64,000 nt of DNA, from positions 213,987 through 277,986 of the forward strand of contig CACETF010000001.1 in assembly GCA_902562425.1 (NCBI GenBank), in the 5' to 3' direction. The stretch comes from Porticoccaceae bacterium. GTDB lineage: Bacteria; Pseudomonadota; Gammaproteobacteria; Pseudomonadales; Porticoccaceae. Shown in pieces: positions 36,717 to 48,282 of the stretch. The position numbers and the translations under genes were made by a program. Every line of letters begins with the position of its first letter. The first letter of the stretch is position 1. The notes under the pieces were generated by a model. The model was not told where the DNA came from. It did no database searches and saw only the letters and a list, made by a program, of their open reading frames with translations.

Positions 36717-37791
36717 CAGTGTAAAGCCTCGGATTTTGATTATGGCTGGTGGAACTGGTGGACATGTGTTTCCGGGGCTCGCAGTTGCTTTACAACTCAG
36801 GGAATTTGGTGTAGCAGTTTCTTGGTTGGGAACGAAGAACGGCATTGAGTCTGAAATAATACCTACCCATGACATTCCTATTGAATTATTGAATATCGAG
36901 GGTATACGAGGACGGGGTTTAGCAGCACTAATTAAGGCGCCTTTTTTGTTGTCGCAATCAATAAGGCAGGCCATGAAAATTATTGATGAGATTAAGCCTG
37001 CCGTAGTTCTTGGTATGGGGGGGTTTGGATCCGGGCCTGGCGCCCTAGCTGCTTGGTTAAGAGACATACCGATTATAATTCACGAACAGAATGCTATTGC
37101 CGGAACCACAAATCGAATTATAAGTTACTTTGCGAAATCAATTCTGGAGGGATTCCCTGGGACTATTAAAGGAGCTTATTGGTCTGGAAATCCAGTACGA
37201 AAGGAAATCTCAGGAATCAAGGCACCAAATTTTCGTTTGGAGGGACGTAGTGGGGCAGTAAACCTTCTTGTGTTGGGAGGAAGTAGGGGCGCAAAAACAA
37301 TAAATGAATTGGTTCCAAAAGCCTTGGCGCTTATGCCAGAGAATAATCGTCCAAAGGTCATACATCAGGCTGGTGAACAACATGCAGGGTTAACACGAGC
37401 GGTTTATGCTGCATTGAATGTTGAGTGCAACGTAATTCCTTTTATTCATTCTATGAATGAGGCTTATGAGTGGGCTGATTTTGTTATATGCCGTGCTGGA
37501 GCATTGACTGTCGCTGAATTAAGCAATGTCGGATTAGCAGCAATTTTTATTCCTTTCCCGTTTGCCATCGATGATCATCAAACTGCAAATGCTAAATGGA
37601 TTGAGTCTCTACAGGGGGCTGTGGTTTGTAAACAGTCTGATTTGTCACAAGATAAATTACGAGATTTGATAGAGGAATTTGTTGAAAGCTCCGATAAACG
37701 GTTGAGTATGGCCGTAGCGGCTAGGGGTGCTGCGAGAATACGAGCGACAGAAGAGATTTGTAAAGTTTGTTTGGATTATTTAAATGTCTGA
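36709..37791 (+). CDS. murG: UDP-GlcNAc transferase MurG
   Basis: MurG adds GlcNAc to lipid I to give lipid II, on the inner face of the membrane. I use the ATG at 36709 because AAGGAG lies eight bases upstream, giving 360 residues; the longer reading would add 15 residues inside ftsW. Motifs are [15 protein letters not shown] (13-27), [26 protein letters not shown] and the UDP-GlcNAc site [14 protein letters not shown] with the DDHQTANA segment. It overlaps murC by eight bases. Confidence 0.96.
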   Translation: MYDSVKPRILIMAGGTGGHVFPGLAVALQLREFGVAVSWLGTKNGIESEIIPTHDIPIELLNIEGIRGRGLAALIKAPFLLSQSIRQAMKIIDEIKPAVVLGMGGFGSGPGALAAWLRDIPIIIHEQNAIAGTTNRIISYFAKSILEGFPGTIKGAYWSGNPVRKEISGIKAPNFRLEGRSGAVNLLVLGGSRGAKTINELVPKALALMPENNRPKVIHQAGEQHAGLTRAVYAALNVECNVIPFIHSMNEAYEWADFVICRAGALTVAELSNVGLAAIFIPFPFAIDDHQTANAKWIESLQGAVVCKQSDLSQDKLRDLIEEFVESSDKRLSMAVAARGAARIRATEEICKVCLDYLNV

Positions 37792-39208
37792 TCATAATAT
37801 TTTATTACCGCCTGAGATGCGGAGAATTAAGAAAATCCATTTTGTGGGTATTGGCGGGAGTGGCATGTGTGGCATAGCCGAAGTTTTGTGTAACCTTGGC
37901 TATTGTATTTCGGGCTCAGATATTGCTCACAACCCAAATATTGCTAGGCTGGAAGAAAACGGTATACAGGTTACTGTAGGACACCACGCTAGTAATGTTG
38001 ATGAATCTGATGTGGTTGTGAGGTCATCAGCGGTAGATACGGAAAATGTGGAAATTAAACGAGCGCAGGCAAGAGGAGTCCCCGTTGTTCGTCGAGCGGA
38101 AATGCTGGCCGAGTTGATGCGCTATCGGCATGGCATAGCAGTAGCTGGAACTCATGGGAAAACTACCACTACGAGCCTTTTGGCCGCAATTTTTGCGGCA
38201 GACGAGAAAGATCCCACATTTGTTGTTGGTGGCCGTGTAAATAGTATTGGGAAAAACGCCATGCTCGGGACTAGCAAATATCTTATAGCAGAAGCAGATG
38301 AAAGTGATGCTTCTTTTTTACATTTGCAGCCTTTGGTAGCGATTATCACTAATATTGAATTAGATCATATGAAGACATATGACCATGATTTTGAAAAGCT
38401 TAAGCAAACATTCCTCGAATTTCTACACAATTTGCCCTTTTACGGTCTGGCGGTTTTGTGTGCAGACGACCCAGTAATTCGCGATATTTTAGTCAATGTG
38501 GCTCGTCCAATGCTTACTTATGGATTTGCGAGCACGGCTGGATATCAAATTAGAGATTTGGTGATGTGTGGGGAGCAATCTAATTTTATTGTTGACCGGC
38601 CAGATAGAAGATCATCATTGTCAATCAAGTTGAACATGCCTGGTCGTCATAATGTACTTAATGCCACTGCTGCAATTGCAGTGGCAAGTGATGAGGGTAT
38701 TAGTGATGAAGCCATAATAGAAGGACTGAAAAAATTTGATGGAGTGGGCAGGCGTTTTGAAATTCTTGGGGATTATCCAGTTGCGTCTGGTTCGGCTATG
38801 TTAGTAGACGACTACGGGCATCATCCCACTGAGGTAGACGCAACTATTCAAACTGTGAGAGACAGCTGGCCTGGAAAACGTCTCATAATGGTTTTTCAAC
38901 CTCACCGGTACAGCAGGACGCATGATTTTTATGATGAGTTTGTGAAGGTATTATCGAGAGTGGATGAACTTCTTCTCCTGGATGTCTACGCGGCTGGTGA
39001 GGAACCTATTTTTGATGTATGTAGCAAGAAGTTATCAGATAGTATTAGGAATTTTGGAAAAGTTGCACCAATTTATGTTGAAAACTTCTGCTGTGTTCCG
39101 GAGTTACTAGATGAATTGGTAAATTCTAATGACATGGTGCTCACTCAGGGCGCAGGAAGTGTGAGTCATTTGGTATCTATTTTAAAGCGTAAGTGTGAGG
39201 GTTTATGA
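37784..39208 (+). CDS. murC: UDP-MurNAc:L-alanine ligase MurC
   Basis: MurC begins pentapeptide synthesis by joining L-alanine to UDP-MurNAc. Its 474 residues include the nucleotide motif [15 protein letters not shown] (19-33), ATP motif GTHGKTTTT (122-130), [11 protein letters not shown], the domain-3 [10 protein letters not shown] and FQPHRYSR. It overlaps murG upstream and ddl downstream by four bases. No murB lies between murC and ddl, as in E. coli. Confidence 0.96.
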   Translation: MSDHNILLPPEMRRIKKIHFVGIGGSGMCGIAEVLCNLGYCISGSDIAHNPNIARLEENGIQVTVGHHASNVDESDVVVRSSAVDTENVEIKRAQARGVPVVRRAEMLAELMRYRHGIAVAGTHGKTTTTSLLAAIFAADEKDPTFVVGGRVNSIGKNAMLGTSKYLIAEADESDASFLHLQPLVAIITNIELDHMKTYDHDFEKLKQTFLEFLHNLPFYGLAVLCADDPVIRDILVNVARPMLTYGFASTAGYQIRDLVMCGEQSNFIVDRPDRRSSLSIKLNMPGRHNVLNATAAIAVASDEGISDEAIIEGLKKFDGVGRRFEILGDYPVASGSAMLVDDYGHHPTEVDATIQTVRDSWPGKRLIMVFQPHRYSRTHDFYDEFVKVLSRVDELLLLDVYAAGEEPIFDVCSKKLSDSIRNFGKVAPIYVENFCCVPELLDELVNSNDMVLTQGAGSVSHLVSILKRKCEGL

Positions 39209-40134
39209 CGTCTGTTAATGCAAAGTTTGGTCGAGTTGCTGTACTTTGCGGCGGTAAGTCTTCGGAGAGAGAAATTTCAATTGAAAGCGGTAGAGCAGTT
39301 TATGATGCGCTCAAAAGATTATCTATTGACTCGGAGTTTATAGATGTCGGCGATAATGTTTTGGATGTCGTTTTTGAAAAGACATTTGATCGTGTATTTA
39401 TAGCAATGCATGGCTCAGACGGAGAAGATGGATCGCTACAGGGTGCTTTGAAATTATTGAAAATACCTTTTACTGGCAGTAAGGTCTTAGCTTCTGCGCT
39501 TGCAATGGATAAAACAAGGAGCAAGCAGGTTTGGCGTAGTCATGGTTTGGCTACTCCAGATTTTATTGAAATCCAGTCAAAATCTCGAAAAAAACAAAAA
39601 TGGAGCAAAATTCTCGATCAGCTCGGTGGAGGTGTCATTGTTAAGCCTTGTCGAGAGGGCTCAAGTATGGGAATTAGTAGCGTTGACACCGCGGAGGCGC
39701 TAGAGCAGGCCAGTTCTCAGGCTTTCGATTTTGATGACAGAGTCATTATAGAAAGGAAATTAACGGGACAAGAATATACCGTAGGTATTATTGCTGATCA
39801 GATATTGCCGTCCATTTGTATTAAAACGGACACTGGTTTCTACGATTTTCAATCAAAATATAGGTCAACTACTACTCAGTACCTTTGCCCAAGTGGCTTG
39901 TCAAAAAGTCAAGAGCTCGCTTTACAGTCTTTTTGTTACGACGCTTATACCGCACTTGGGTGCACTGGATGGGGACGAGTCGACGTCATTACCGACGATA
40001 ACGGGCTTTTTTATCTCCTAGAAGTTAATACCGTGCCTGGTTTGACCAAGAGTAGTCTCGTTCCAAAAGCGGCAGAAGCTGCTGGAATAAAATTTGATAA
40101 TGCTGTGTACCGAATATTGGAGACATCATTATGA
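39205..40134 (+). CDS. ddl: D-alanine:D-alanine ligase
   Basis: Ddl makes the D-Ala-D-Ala dipeptide used by MurF. It is a 309-residue ATP-grasp enzyme of the short DdlB type, with [17 protein letters not shown] (about 13-29), [24 protein letters not shown] (about 147-161), GRVDVI and the end motif [19 protein letters not shown]. It overlaps both murC and ftsQ by four bases. Confidence 0.96.
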   Translation: MTSVNAKFGRVAVLCGGKSSEREISIESGRAVYDALKRLSIDSEFIDVGDNVLDVVFEKTFDRVFIAMHGSDGEDGSLQGALKLLKIPFTGSKVLASALAMDKTRSKQVWRSHGLATPDFIEIQSKSRKKQKWSKILDQLGGGVIVKPCREGSSMGISSVDTAEALEQASSQAFDFDDRVIIERKLTGQEYTVGIIADQILPSICIKTDTGFYDFQSKYRSTTTQYLCPSGLSKSQELALQSFCYDAYTALGCTGWGRVDVITDDNGLFYLLEVNTVPGLTKSSLVPKAAEAAGIKFDNAVYRILETSL

Positions 40135-40940
40135 TTAAAAGTCTTAAGAGATATAATAATCATAAACAATCGTCCTATAACAAAAAAAATGTGTGGTCCC
40201 TGATCAGCAACTATTTATTGCTAATTTTTGTTTTCATACTTTTGGTATTTTTTATTGGTGCTTCTACATACCCTTATTTGAATCAAAGAATTACGGAAAT
40301 ATTGATTATCGGGGATTTGAATCATGTAAGAAAATCTTCTCTAACTAACATACTTAAAAACAAAGTCAAAGGTGGATACATCTCTGCGGATCTTCATCAG
40401 TTAAAGGAGGTGCTGCAGGCAGATCCTTGGATCGAAAAAGTTAAGATCAGAAGAGTTTGGCCGTCAAGCTTGGAGATAACAATTATTGAGGAAACTCCTA
40501 TTGCTCGTTGGGGTGGTGAAGGATTTTTAAATTCAAGGGGAAAGGAGCTAATCATATCTGATAAAACTAAATTATTAGATCTGCCTTTGTTAAAAACCAA
40601 TTTTTTGACGGCAGAGAAAATGATGCATCAGTATCAGATTTTTAGTGAACAACTTTTCTTTAGTGGATTGAAGATTGAAGAACTAGAATACGATCGAGCT
40701 GGCTCGTGGCGCATATCAACTACTGATTCTATTCAAATATTTATGGGCCGAAACGGCTTTCTCGAAAAATTTCAAAGGTTTAATCAAGCGTGGCTCTCAG
40801 AGCTTCGAGAGCGTCGCACTGATATAGATCATGTAGATTTGCGTTATTCAAACGGACTAGCTGTTGCTTGGCGAAAGAATCGGCTCGTGAATTTTGAGAT
40901 TGATGAATACAAACGATTTTTTTTATGTTCATTCGGCTAG
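40131..40940 (+). CDS. ftsQ: Cell division protein FtsQ
   Basis: FtsQ is the bitopic scaffold that links early and late divisome proteins and binds FtsLB. The 269-residue product has a basic N-terminus, one membrane helix (about 26-46), a POTRA domain (about 55-125, with IGDLNHVRKSSL and ADPWIEKVKIRRVWPSSLEITI) and a beta domain ending near DLRYSNGLAVAWRKN. Its length and position between ddl and ftsA are typical. The ftsA start lies 22 bases beyond its stop. Confidence 0.93.
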   Translation: MIKSLKRYNNHKQSSYNKKNVWSLISNYLLLIFVFILLVFFIGASTYPYLNQRITEILIIGDLNHVRKSSLTNILKNKVKGGYISADLHQLKEVLQADPWIEKVKIRRVWPSSLEITIIEETPIARWGGEGFLNSRGKELIISDKTKLLDLPLLKTNFLTAEKMMHQYQIFSEQLFFSGLKIEELEYDRAGSWRISTTDSIQIFMGRNGFLEKFQRFNQAWLSELRERRTDIDHVDLRYSNGLAVAWRKNRLVNFEIDEYKRFFLCSFG

Positions 40941-40962
40941 TGACCATCATTGGAGATATTTC

Positions 40963-42198
40963 ATGACGGATTCAAATTTAGAGAATATGGTAGTCGGGTT
41001 GGATATCGGTACGTCTAAGGTCGTTGCTATTGTCGGTGTGATAGCAGCGAACGGTAATTTAGAAATCATAGGCACTGGAATGCATGTTTCTACGGGCTTG
41101 AAGAAAGGCGTCGTAGTGAATATTGAATCGACGGTTGATTGTATTCAAAGGGCCATTGAGGAGGCTGAATTAATGGCAGGTTGTGCAATTCATTCAGTTT
41201 ATGTTGGAATCGCCGGTAATCACATTAAAAGTCTCAATTCACATGGGATTGTTGCAATTAGAGATCGAGAGGTACAGTACCTCGACATTGATCGGGTGAT
41301 TGATGCAGCAAAAGCTGTTGCCATTCCAGCAGATCAAGAGATTCTTCATGTCCTGCCTCAGGAATATATCATCGACAATCAAGAAGGAGTGCGGCAGCCC
41401 AAGGGAATGTCAGGGGTGAGACTTGAGGCTAAAGTACATCTTGTATCGAGCGCGGTTAATGCGGGACACAATATAAAAAAATGTGTTCGTCGGTGCAGTT
41501 TAGAAGTCGAAGATCTCATCTTAGAACAATTGGCGTCAAGTTATGCGGTCCTCACTGAGGATGAGAAACATCTCGGTGTTGCCCTGGTGGATATTGGAGG
41601 TGGTACTTCGGATATCGTGGTCTTCACAGAAGGGGCTATAAGACACACAGGTGTTATTCCGATTGCGGGAGATCAGGTTACAAATGATATTGCCATGGCT
41701 CTCCGCACGCCTACTGCACATGCAGAGGAGTTAAAAATTAAGTATGCATGTGCTCTGGCAAAATTGGCACGACCAGAGGAAACAGTGCAAGTACCTAGTG
41801 TGGGAGATCGTGCTCCAAGAGAGATGTCACGACAGCTTCTGGCGGAAGTAGTAGAACCGAGATATGAGGAATTATTTACCCTGGTTTTAGAGGAATTGAG
41901 GCGCAGTGGCTTCGAACATCTTTTAGCCGCCGGTATTGTGCTGACCGGCGGCACTTCTAAAATGGAGGGCGTCACTGAATTAGCAGAAGAAATCTTTCAC
42001 ATGCCGGTTCGTGTCGGAGCTCCGGCAAATGTCTCAGGATTGGCCGATATTGTAAAAAATCCGGTCTATTCAACCGGGGTAGGTCTATTGCATTACGCTA
42101 AATTGGAGTACGAACAGCGAAAAGATATCGAAACAAGTGAGAGATCTGCGAATAGTTTTTTTAGTAGTGTTAAAAGTTGGTTTCAGGGAGATATTTAG
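40963..42198 (+). CDS. ftsA: Cell division protein FtsA
   Basis: FtsA is the actin-like ATPase that ties FtsZ to the membrane. From the ATG at 40963, with TGGAGA upstream, it has 411 residues. Motifs are VVGLDIGTSKVVAIVG, VALVDIGGGTSDIVVF (phosphate 2), GIVLTGGTSKMEGV, and a C-terminal amphipathic helix with SVKSWFQGDI for membrane binding. An earlier in-frame start would lie inside ftsQ. Confidence 0.96.
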   Translation: MTDSNLENMVVGLDIGTSKVVAIVGVIAANGNLEIIGTGMHVSTGLKKGVVVNIESTVDCIQRAIEEAELMAGCAIHSVYVGIAGNHIKSLNSHGIVAIRDREVQYLDIDRVIDAAKAVAIPADQEILHVLPQEYIIDNQEGVRQPKGMSGVRLEAKVHLVSSAVNAGHNIKKCVRRCSLEVEDLILEQLASSYAVLTEDEKHLGVALVDIGGGTSDIVVFTEGAIRHTGVIPIAGDQVTNDIAMALRTPTAHAEELKIKYACALAKLARPEETVQVPSVGDRAPREMSRQLLAEVVEPRYEELFTLVLEELRRSGFEHLLAAGIVLTGGTSKMEGVTELAEEIFHMPVRVGAPANVSGLADIVKNPVYSTGVGLLHYAKLEYEQRKDIETSERSANSFFSSVKSWFQGDI

Positions 42199-42257
42199 TT
42201 TTGTATTAGGTGCCGTAGTTATTCGTTCAGTTGACGTTTTACAGAAGGAGATGATGT

Positions 42258-43424
42258 ATGTTTGAACTTGTTGATAGTATACCAAAAAATGCTGAAATAA
42301 AGGTCGTGGGCGTCGGTGGAGGTGGTGGAAATGCCGTGCGACATATGATGCAAAGCGATATCGATGGTGTCGATTTTATCTGCGCAAACACTGATGCACA
42401 GTCCTTAAGTGGATTGGAAAACGCAACTATCTTGCAGTTGGGTCAAACACTGACTAAAGGCTTAGGCGCAGGTGCCAACCCTGAGATTGGACGACAAGCG
42501 GCCTTAGAGGACAAAGAACGTATTTCTCAGGCGCTCGAAGGAGCGGATATGGTTTTTATCACCGCAGGGATGGGTGGCGGAACTGGAACTGGGGGCGCTC
42601 CGGTTATCGCAGAAGTCGCTAAACAGTTGGGTATTTTGACTGTGGGAGTAGTGACGCGACCCTTTTCATTCGAGGGGAAAAAACGTATGGCCGTAGCTGA
42701 CGAGGGGATTGCCACTCTGAAAGAAGTTGTGGACTCTTTGATCATAGTACCCAACGAGAAGCTGCTCCAGGTTCTTGGGCATGATATGACGGTCATTAAT
42801 GCGTTTAAACAAGCAAATGATGTGTTATTCGGAGCAGTTCAAGGTATCACTGATTTAATTCTTTTAGATGGCTTGATAAACGTTGACTTTGCTGATGTCA
42901 GAACGATTATGGCTGAAATGGGGATGGCTATGATGGGAACCGGTGAGGCAAGCGGTAATGATCGCGCGATGGTAGCTGCTGAGGGTGCAATTCGTTGTCC
43001 ATTATTGGAGGACATAAACCTAGAGGGTGCTAAGGGAATCCTAGTGAATATAACTAGTGGGCTCGATTTGACTTTAGGAGAGTTCGAAGAAGTAGGAAAA
43101 ATTATCCGAGAATTTTCCGATGAAAATGCAACGATTATTGTGGGAAGTGTATTTGATACTGAAATGGTTGACAAACTAAGAGTCACTGTTGTGGCGACTG
43201 GATTACAGACGGCAAGCCTGAAATCCGGCCCAAGAAGTGTCATTGACAACACAGTTCGAAAGAGTGGAAAAACACCTGATTATTCTCGATTGGATCAGCC
43301 TGCTATTACCCGACGAGGTAAATCAGCAGAGAATAGCGCGGCAGCGCAACGCTTGGATGTACAAGTTGATTCAGACTTAGACTTTTTGGATGTCCCAGCA
43401 TTTTTAAGAAAACAAGCAGATTAG
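42258..43424 (+). CDS. ftsZ: Cell division protein FtsZ
   Basis: FtsZ is the tubulin-like GTPase that forms the division ring. The 388-residue protein has [12 protein letters not shown] near the start, the tubulin signature GGGTGTGG (106-113), the T7 region [11 protein letters not shown] with catalytic NVDFAD, and the conserved C-terminal peptide [12 protein letters not shown] that binds FtsA and ZipA. AAGGAG lies just before the ATG. The 59-base gap after ftsA holds no other gene. Confidence 0.97.
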   Translation: MFELVDSIPKNAEIKVVGVGGGGGNAVRHMMQSDIDGVDFICANTDAQSLSGLENATILQLGQTLTKGLGAGANPEIGRQAALEDKERISQALEGADMVFITAGMGGGTGTGGAPVIAEVAKQLGILTVGVVTRPFSFEGKKRMAVADEGIATLKEVVDSLIIVPNEKLLQVLGHDMTVINAFKQANDVLFGAVQGITDLILLDGLINVDFADVRTIMAEMGMAMMGTGEASGNDRAMVAAEGAIRCPLLEDINLEGAKGILVNITSGLDLTLGEFEEVGKIIREFSDENATIIVGSVFDTEMVDKLRVTVVATGLQTASLKSGPRSVIDNTVRKSGKTPDYSRLDQPAITRRGKSAENSAAAQRLDVQVDSDLDFLDVPAFLRKQAD

Positions 43425-43479
43425 TTGTAAGTTTTTTTCGTCTAAAATGTTTTATGATTTTTTCTGCAAATGAAACTCC

Positions 43480-43508
43480 TTGGCGGTCAAGATTATGTCT
43501 GCTATGCT
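43480..43508 (+). promoter_or_regulatory. Promoter of lpxC
   Basis: TTGGCG (43480-43485), a 17-base spacer, then TATGCT (43503-43508), 31 bases before the lpxC ATG. A U-rich stretch follows the ftsZ stop (43429-43440), but I see no stable hairpin there. Confidence 0.6.
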
Positions 43509-43539
43509 CTTTGTTCAGTAGAGGTATAAAGTAGGAAAG

Positions 43540-44445
43540 ATGATAAAACAGCGCACATTGAAAAACACGATACGTGCGTCTGGGTTGGGACTACATTCAG
43601 GAAAGAGAGTTTTTCTTACTCTGCATCCAGCGCACGCTGGTACTGGAATAATTTTTCGTAGAGTAGACGTAACGCCGGTAGCAGAAATACCTGCACTTGC
43701 AGAGAATGTGGTAGAGACCAAGCTCTCCACAACCCTTATGAGTGGGGGAGTGGGCGTATCAACAGTTGAACACTTACTTTCAGCTTTAGCAGGGTTCGGT
43801 ATTGACAACCTAAAGATCGATTTAACAGGGGATGAGGTGCCTATTTTAGATGGTAGTGCCGCCCCGTTTGTTTTTTTATTGCAATCTGCTGGAATTGTAG
43901 AGCAGTGTGAACCAAAAAAGTTTGTTCGCGTGAAAAAAGTGGTCGAAGTCGAACATGAAGGAAAGAGCGTAAGATTCAGTCCATTTGAGGGCTTTAAATT
44001 GACTTTCGAGATCAGTTATGACCATCCTCTGTTTAAAAGCAACTTCAACATCGCAACGTTTGATCTTTCTTCTACATCTTTCGTGCAAGAAATTAGTCGG
44101 GCACGAACATTTGGGTTTTTGAGGGAGTATGATTCCATGAGAGCTCAGGGGCTCGCAAAAGGAGGCAGCTTAGCAAATGCAATTGTCATTGATGAGCACA
44201 AAATTCTGAACAAAGGTGGACTGAGATACGAAGATGAGTTTGTAAAACATAAGATTTTAGACGCAATAGGAGACTTATATTTAATGGGCGGTAATTTATT
44301 ATGTGAATTTGATGCCTTCAAATCCGGGCATACGCTAAATAATGCCTCGCTTCGCGAGCTAATTGCTCAAGAGGATGCTTGGGAATTAATTACTTTTGAA
44401 AGACACGACGACAGAACACCCATTACTTTTAGTGCGGTGAGTTGA
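43540..44445 (+). CDS. lpxC: UDP-3-O-acyl-N-acetylglucosamine deacetylase LpxC
   Basis: LpxC commits UDP-3-O-acyl-GlcNAc to lipid A synthesis. The 301-residue protein has zinc ligands His78 ([10 protein letters not shown]), His237 and Asp241 ([11 protein letters not shown]), one residue off the E. coli numbering, plus LHSG near the start and SRARTFGFL. LpxC levels are commonly controlled by FtsH proteolysis; its own promoter upstream suggests it can be expressed apart from ftsZ. An M23 peptidase gene follows 21 bases downstream. Confidence 0.97.
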   Translation: MIKQRTLKNTIRASGLGLHSGKRVFLTLHPAHAGTGIIFRRVDVTPVAEIPALAENVVETKLSTTLMSGGVGVSTVEHLLSALAGFGIDNLKIDLTGDEVPILDGSAAPFVFLLQSAGIVEQCEPKKFVRVKKVVEVEHEGKSVRFSPFEGFKLTFEISYDHPLFKSNFNIATFDLSSTSFVQEISRARTFGFLREYDSMRAQGLAKGGSLANAIVIDEHKILNKGGLRYEDEFVKHKILDAIGDLYLMGGNLLCEFDAFKSGHTLNNASLRELIAQEDAWELITFERHDDRTPITFSAVS

Positions 44446-44466
44446 ATTAAAGACGGATGTAATTCA

Positions 44467-45408
44467 GTGAAAATTATACTTATTAACAGTCGGTCAGATA
44501 GAACGCATACGGTTGATCTATCAGTTCTGGGAAGGACTGCCTTGGTCTTAATTGTTCTGGGTATTCCGCTTATTTCGGGACTATGGCTAGGTTCCTTCAT
44601 GTCAGATAGAAACTGGGAATTAGTTTTTGAAAATACCCTCGAGGAGATGAGACAGCAAATATTGGTCCAATATGAAGATGTTGAATCTGGGAAGCATGAG
44701 GTAGAAAATACTCTTTCAGCAATGACTGCGAAACTTGCTCAAATGAGGTCTCGTCTGGTCCGTCTAGATGCTCTGGGAGAGCAACTTACACAAATCGCGA
44801 GTCTTCAAAACGGGGAGTTTGATTTCTCGACATCGGCTGGTCTGGGTGGTCCTAATGACAGCTTAAACTCAGAGTTGACAAGCTCAATGTCGTCCCAACA
44901 GCAGATTAAAATGATGTTCGCTTCACTTGAAAATAATATCAGCGATCGCGAAGCTCAGCTGAACGTTTTACAGTCTATGATGTCTGATGATCGACTTAAA
45001 AATGAAGCTATTGTTGCTGGGAGGCCCATATTGAAAGGATGGCTATCATCTCAGTATGGAATGCGCACAGATCCTTTCCACGGCAAACAGCAGTGGCACT
45101 CGGGTGTTGATTTCGCCGGAAGAGAGGGATCAGATATTATTGCAGTTGCTGCTGGGGTCGTTACCTGGTCGGGAACTCAGAGCGGCTATGGCAAGATGGT
45201 CGAAATCAATCACAGCGATGGATATGTTACCAGATATGCCCATAACAAGGAAAATTTAGCAAAACTCGGTGCTATTGTTAAACGTGGGGATGTAATTGCC
45301 AAAATGGGAAGCACGGGCCGTTCTACAGGGCCCCATGTGCACTTTGAAGTATATAAAAACGGAAGAACTGTTGACCCGTCGACCTACATTCACAGGTCAC
45401 TTCATTAA
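44467..45408 (+). CDS. M23-family murein endopeptidase-like membrane protein
   Basis: This is a LytM-domain protein of 313 residues with one N-terminal membrane helix (about 24-44), a coiled-coil region (about 55-175) and a C-terminal M23 domain. The zinc ligands His211 and Asp215 (WHSGVDF) and the His290-x-His292 pair (HVHFEV) are all present, so it may be an active endopeptidase rather than an EnvC/NlpD-type activator. The start is GTG. It sits between lpxC and secA, where E. coli has secM; pseudomonads and relatives have a similar peptidase here. It probably acts on murein in the periplasm. Confidence 0.87.
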   Translation: MKIILINSRSDRTHTVDLSVLGRTALVLIVLGIPLISGLWLGSFMSDRNWELVFENTLEEMRQQILVQYEDVESGKHEVENTLSAMTAKLAQMRSRLVRLDALGEQLTQIASLQNGEFDFSTSAGLGGPNDSLNSELTSSMSSQQQIKMMFASLENNISDREAQLNVLQSMMSDDRLKNEAIVAGRPILKGWLSSQYGMRTDPFHGKQQWHSGVDFAGREGSDIIAVAAGVVTWSGTQSGYGKMVEINHSDGYVTRYAHNKENLAKLGAIVKRGDVIAKMGSTGRSTGPHVHFEVYKNGRTVDPSTYIHRSLH

Positions 45409-45501
45409 AAACTGTTAGTTTTCCCTGTCGTTTCTCCAGTGATTCTCATTTCTTAATTTGTTTGTTAGTGTTGATCTATCAAGTTTTTGGGTGTCAATTT
45501 A

Positions 45502-48252
45502 ATGATCTTTACGATTCTGAAGAAAATAATTGGAAGTAAAAATAACAGAGATTTGCGTCGAATAAAAAAAATCGTCGCAGAGATAAACTCGTTGGAAGCT
45601 TCATTAAAATTGTTAACCGATTCGGATCTCAAGGGAAAAACTAATAAATTCCGTGAACGTTTAGCATGTGGAGAACAATTAGATGATGTTCTAGCTGAGG
45701 CGTTTGCGACGGTGAGAGAGACTTCGCGGCGAGTGCTTTCCATGCGACATTTTGATGTGCAGCTCATCGGCGGAATTACACTTCATGAGGGCCGGATTGC
45801 CGAAATGAGAACTGGTGAAGGAAAAACCTTAGCTGCCACGTTATCAGCTTATCTGAATGCGTTGCCGGCTCAGGGCGTTCACATCATTACAGTTAATGAC
45901 TATTTAGCTAAAAGAGATGCGCAGTGGATGTTACCTTTATATCACGCACTTGGTTTATCTTTAGGCGTAATTCAATCTCATCGAGGAAGTGATGAAGCCA
46001 GTTCTTTTTATTGTTCAGCTGATGATGACAATGGTTTGAGGGCATCAACACGTAAGCAGGCCTACACGGCAGATATTACTTATGGCACTAACAACGAATT
46101 TGGCTTTGATTATCTGAGAGATAACATGGCCTTGCATCTTGAGGAGAAATCTCAGCGATCACTGAATTATGCCATTGTTGATGAGGTAGATTCTATCCTT
46201 ATTGATGAGGCTCGCACACCCTTAGTAATTTCGGGAGCAGCTCAAGGTAGTTCGCATCTCTATAACGAGATAAATCGTTTGATTTTAGATCTAAAACCGC
46301 AAGACGAAGATTATATTGGCGATTTTACGGTTGATGAAAAAACACGGCAGGTCGATCTTACGGAAGCCGGACATCAAAGAGTAGAGCGAAAATTGATTGA
46401 TGCTAACTTACTCGGAAGTGATCAAAGTCTCTATCAAGCGTCAAACTTAACATTGTTACATCATGTTTCTTCTGCTCTTAGGGCACATTATTTGTTTAAA
46501 GTTAACGTGGAGTACATTGTACAGGATAAAATGGTAGTTTTAATAGATGAGCATACCGGACGGACAATGCCCGGGCGCAGACTTTCAGAAGGATTGCACC
46601 AAGCTATTGAGGCAAAAGAGTATTTACCCATTCAGCAAGAGAGCCAAACTTTAGCGTCGACAACGTTTCAGAATTACTTTCGTTTGTATAAAAAACTATC
46701 TGGCATGACTGGTACTGCAGATACAGAGGCCTTTGAATTCCGGCAGATATATGGTTTGGACGTGATGGTGGTACCTCCGAATGTTCCTGTGGAGCGAAAG
46801 GATCTCGATGATCTAGTTTTTCTCAGCGAGGAGGAAAAATTTAGTGCTGTGATAAAGGATATAGAAGATACGATCGCCAAGGGAGCACCGGTTTTGGTTG
46901 GAACTGCATCTGTGGAGACATCTGAATTGCTCTCATTAATGCTCAAAAAAAAGAGGATTGAGCATAGTGTTCTTAATGCCAAGCACCATGAGCGAGAGGC
47001 AAATATAATAGAGAATGCGGGTAGACCAAGTTCAGTCACCATAGCAACTAATATGGCTGGACGAGGCACAGATATTGTATTGGGAGGAAACCTAGAGGCA
47101 GAGCTCCGGGTGCATAAAGATGAATCCTCTGAGTTTACAGAAAAGCGCAAACTGGCATGGCGAGCTCGACATGAAACCGTATTGGAGGCTGGTGGGCTTC
47201 ATATAATCGGTACTGAGCGTCATGAGTCAAGACGGATTGACAATCAATTGCGAGGACGAGCTGGCCGGCAGGGGGATCCTGGTGTAACTAGATTTTACCT
47301 CTGCCTAGATGACTCACTGATGCGGTTATTCGCTTCTGACCGAGTAAAAACGATGATGCGCTCTATGGGAATGGAGCATGGAGAAGCGATCGAACATAGT
47401 ATGGTTACTAAATCTATTGTCAAAGCACAACGCAAAGTGGAAGGCAGGAATTTTGACATGAGGAAACATCTCTTAGAGTATGACGATGTGGCCAATGATC
47501 AACGGCAAGTAATTTATCAGCAACGCAACGAATTGCTTGAAGATGCCGATATTTCCAATGTGATCACTAATATTCGTAGAGATGTTGTAAATCAGTGTGT
47601 GGAGTCTTTCATCCTTCCCGGAAGCTTAGCTGAACAATGGAACATAGAAGATTTACAGAGAACTTTAGAAAAAGATTTTGCCGTGAAAGTGGACATCCAG
47701 AGTTGGCTTGAAAATGATGATCGGCTTGACGAATTCATTATTCGCGAGAGGATTATTGACCTTGTAAGCGCAAAAGATGAAGAAAGAAAGATTAGGATTG
47801 GTGAACAGATGCGTGAAGTTGAGAGGCAAATTATGCTGCAAGTTTTGGATAATCTTTGGAAGGAACATTTAGCCATGATGGATCAGCTTAGGCAAAGTAT
47901 TGGCCTTCGGGCTTATGCACAAAAAAATCCAAAGCAGGAATATAAGCGGGAATCATTTTCGTTGTTTGAGGAACTTTTGAGCAAAATCAAATATGAGACG
48001 ATAAGATACCTGAGTCATGTCCAGATCTCTTCTCAGTCTGATTCGGCGGTTTTAGCTGAGCGACACCAAGAGGAGTTGGCAAGGCGAGAGTATAAACATG
48101 GTAAAATAGCAGAAACAGGAGAGAGGCAAATAAAAACATCTAACCGTCGAGAACCTGTTAAGCGCGAGGGTGTAAAAGTTGGTCGCAACCAGCAATGCCC
48201 ATGCCGTTCAGGCAAAAAATTTAAACAATGCTGCGGAAAGATAAAAAACTAG
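45502..48252 (+). CDS. secA: Preprotein translocase ATPase SecA
   Basis: SecA drives protein export through SecYEG. From the ATG at 45502 it has 916 residues. Visible parts are the Walker A region [13 protein letters not shown], the DEAD-type [14 protein letters not shown], the preprotein cross-linking domain, [16 protein letters not shown], the motif-VI region [18 protein letters not shown], and a C-terminal zinc finger [13 protein letters not shown] that binds SecB. The 93 bases upstream contain no secM-like arrest peptide. An in-frame TTG at 45487 is possible but gives a non-typical N-terminus. Confidence 0.97.
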   Translation: MIFTILKKIIGSKNNRDLRRIKKIVAEINSLEASLKLLTDSDLKGKTNKFRERLACGEQLDDVLAEAFATVRETSRRVLSMRHFDVQLIGGITLHEGRIAEMRTGEGKTLAATLSAYLNALPAQGVHIITVNDYLAKRDAQWMLPLYHALGLSLGVIQSHRGSDEASSFYCSADDDNGLRASTRKQAYTADITYGTNNEFGFDYLRDNMALHLEEKSQRSLNYAIVDEVDSILIDEARTPLVISGAAQGSSHLYNEINRLILDLKPQDEDYIGDFTVDEKTRQVDLTEAGHQRVERKLIDANLLGSDQSLYQASNLTLLHHVSSALRAHYLFKVNVEYIVQDKMVVLIDEHTGRTMPGRRLSEGLHQAIEAKEYLPIQQESQTLASTTFQNYFRLYKKLSGMTGTADTEAFEFRQIYGLDVMVVPPNVPVERKDLDDLVFLSEEEKFSAVIKDIEDTIAKGAPVLVGTASVETSELLSLMLKKKRIEHSVLNAKHHEREANIIENAGRPSSVTIATNMAGRGTDIVLGGNLEAELRVHKDESSEFTEKRKLAWRARHETVLEAGGLHIIGTERHESRRIDNQLRGRAGRQGDPGVTRFYLCLDDSLMRLFASDRVKTMMRSMGMEHGEAIEHSMVTKSIVKAQRKVEGRNFDMRKHLLEYDDVANDQRQVIYQQRNELLEDADISNVITNIRRDVVNQCVESFILPGSLAEQWNIEDLQRTLEKDFAVKVDIQSWLENDDRLDEFIIRERIIDLVSAKDEERKIRIGEQMREVERQIMLQVLDNLWKEHLAMMDQLRQSIGLRAYAQKNPKQEYKRESFSLFEELLSKIKYETIRYLSHVQISSQSDSAVLAERHQEELARREYKHGKIAETGERQIKTSNRREPVKREGVKVGRNQQCPCRSGKKFKQCCGKIKN

Positions 48253-48282
48253 CCTCTGAAGACCAGCGGTGAATAATAGATT

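Noticed and set aside
45409..45501. A secM-like arrest peptide before secA
   Set aside because: No frame of adequate length or matching end motif is present in the gap.
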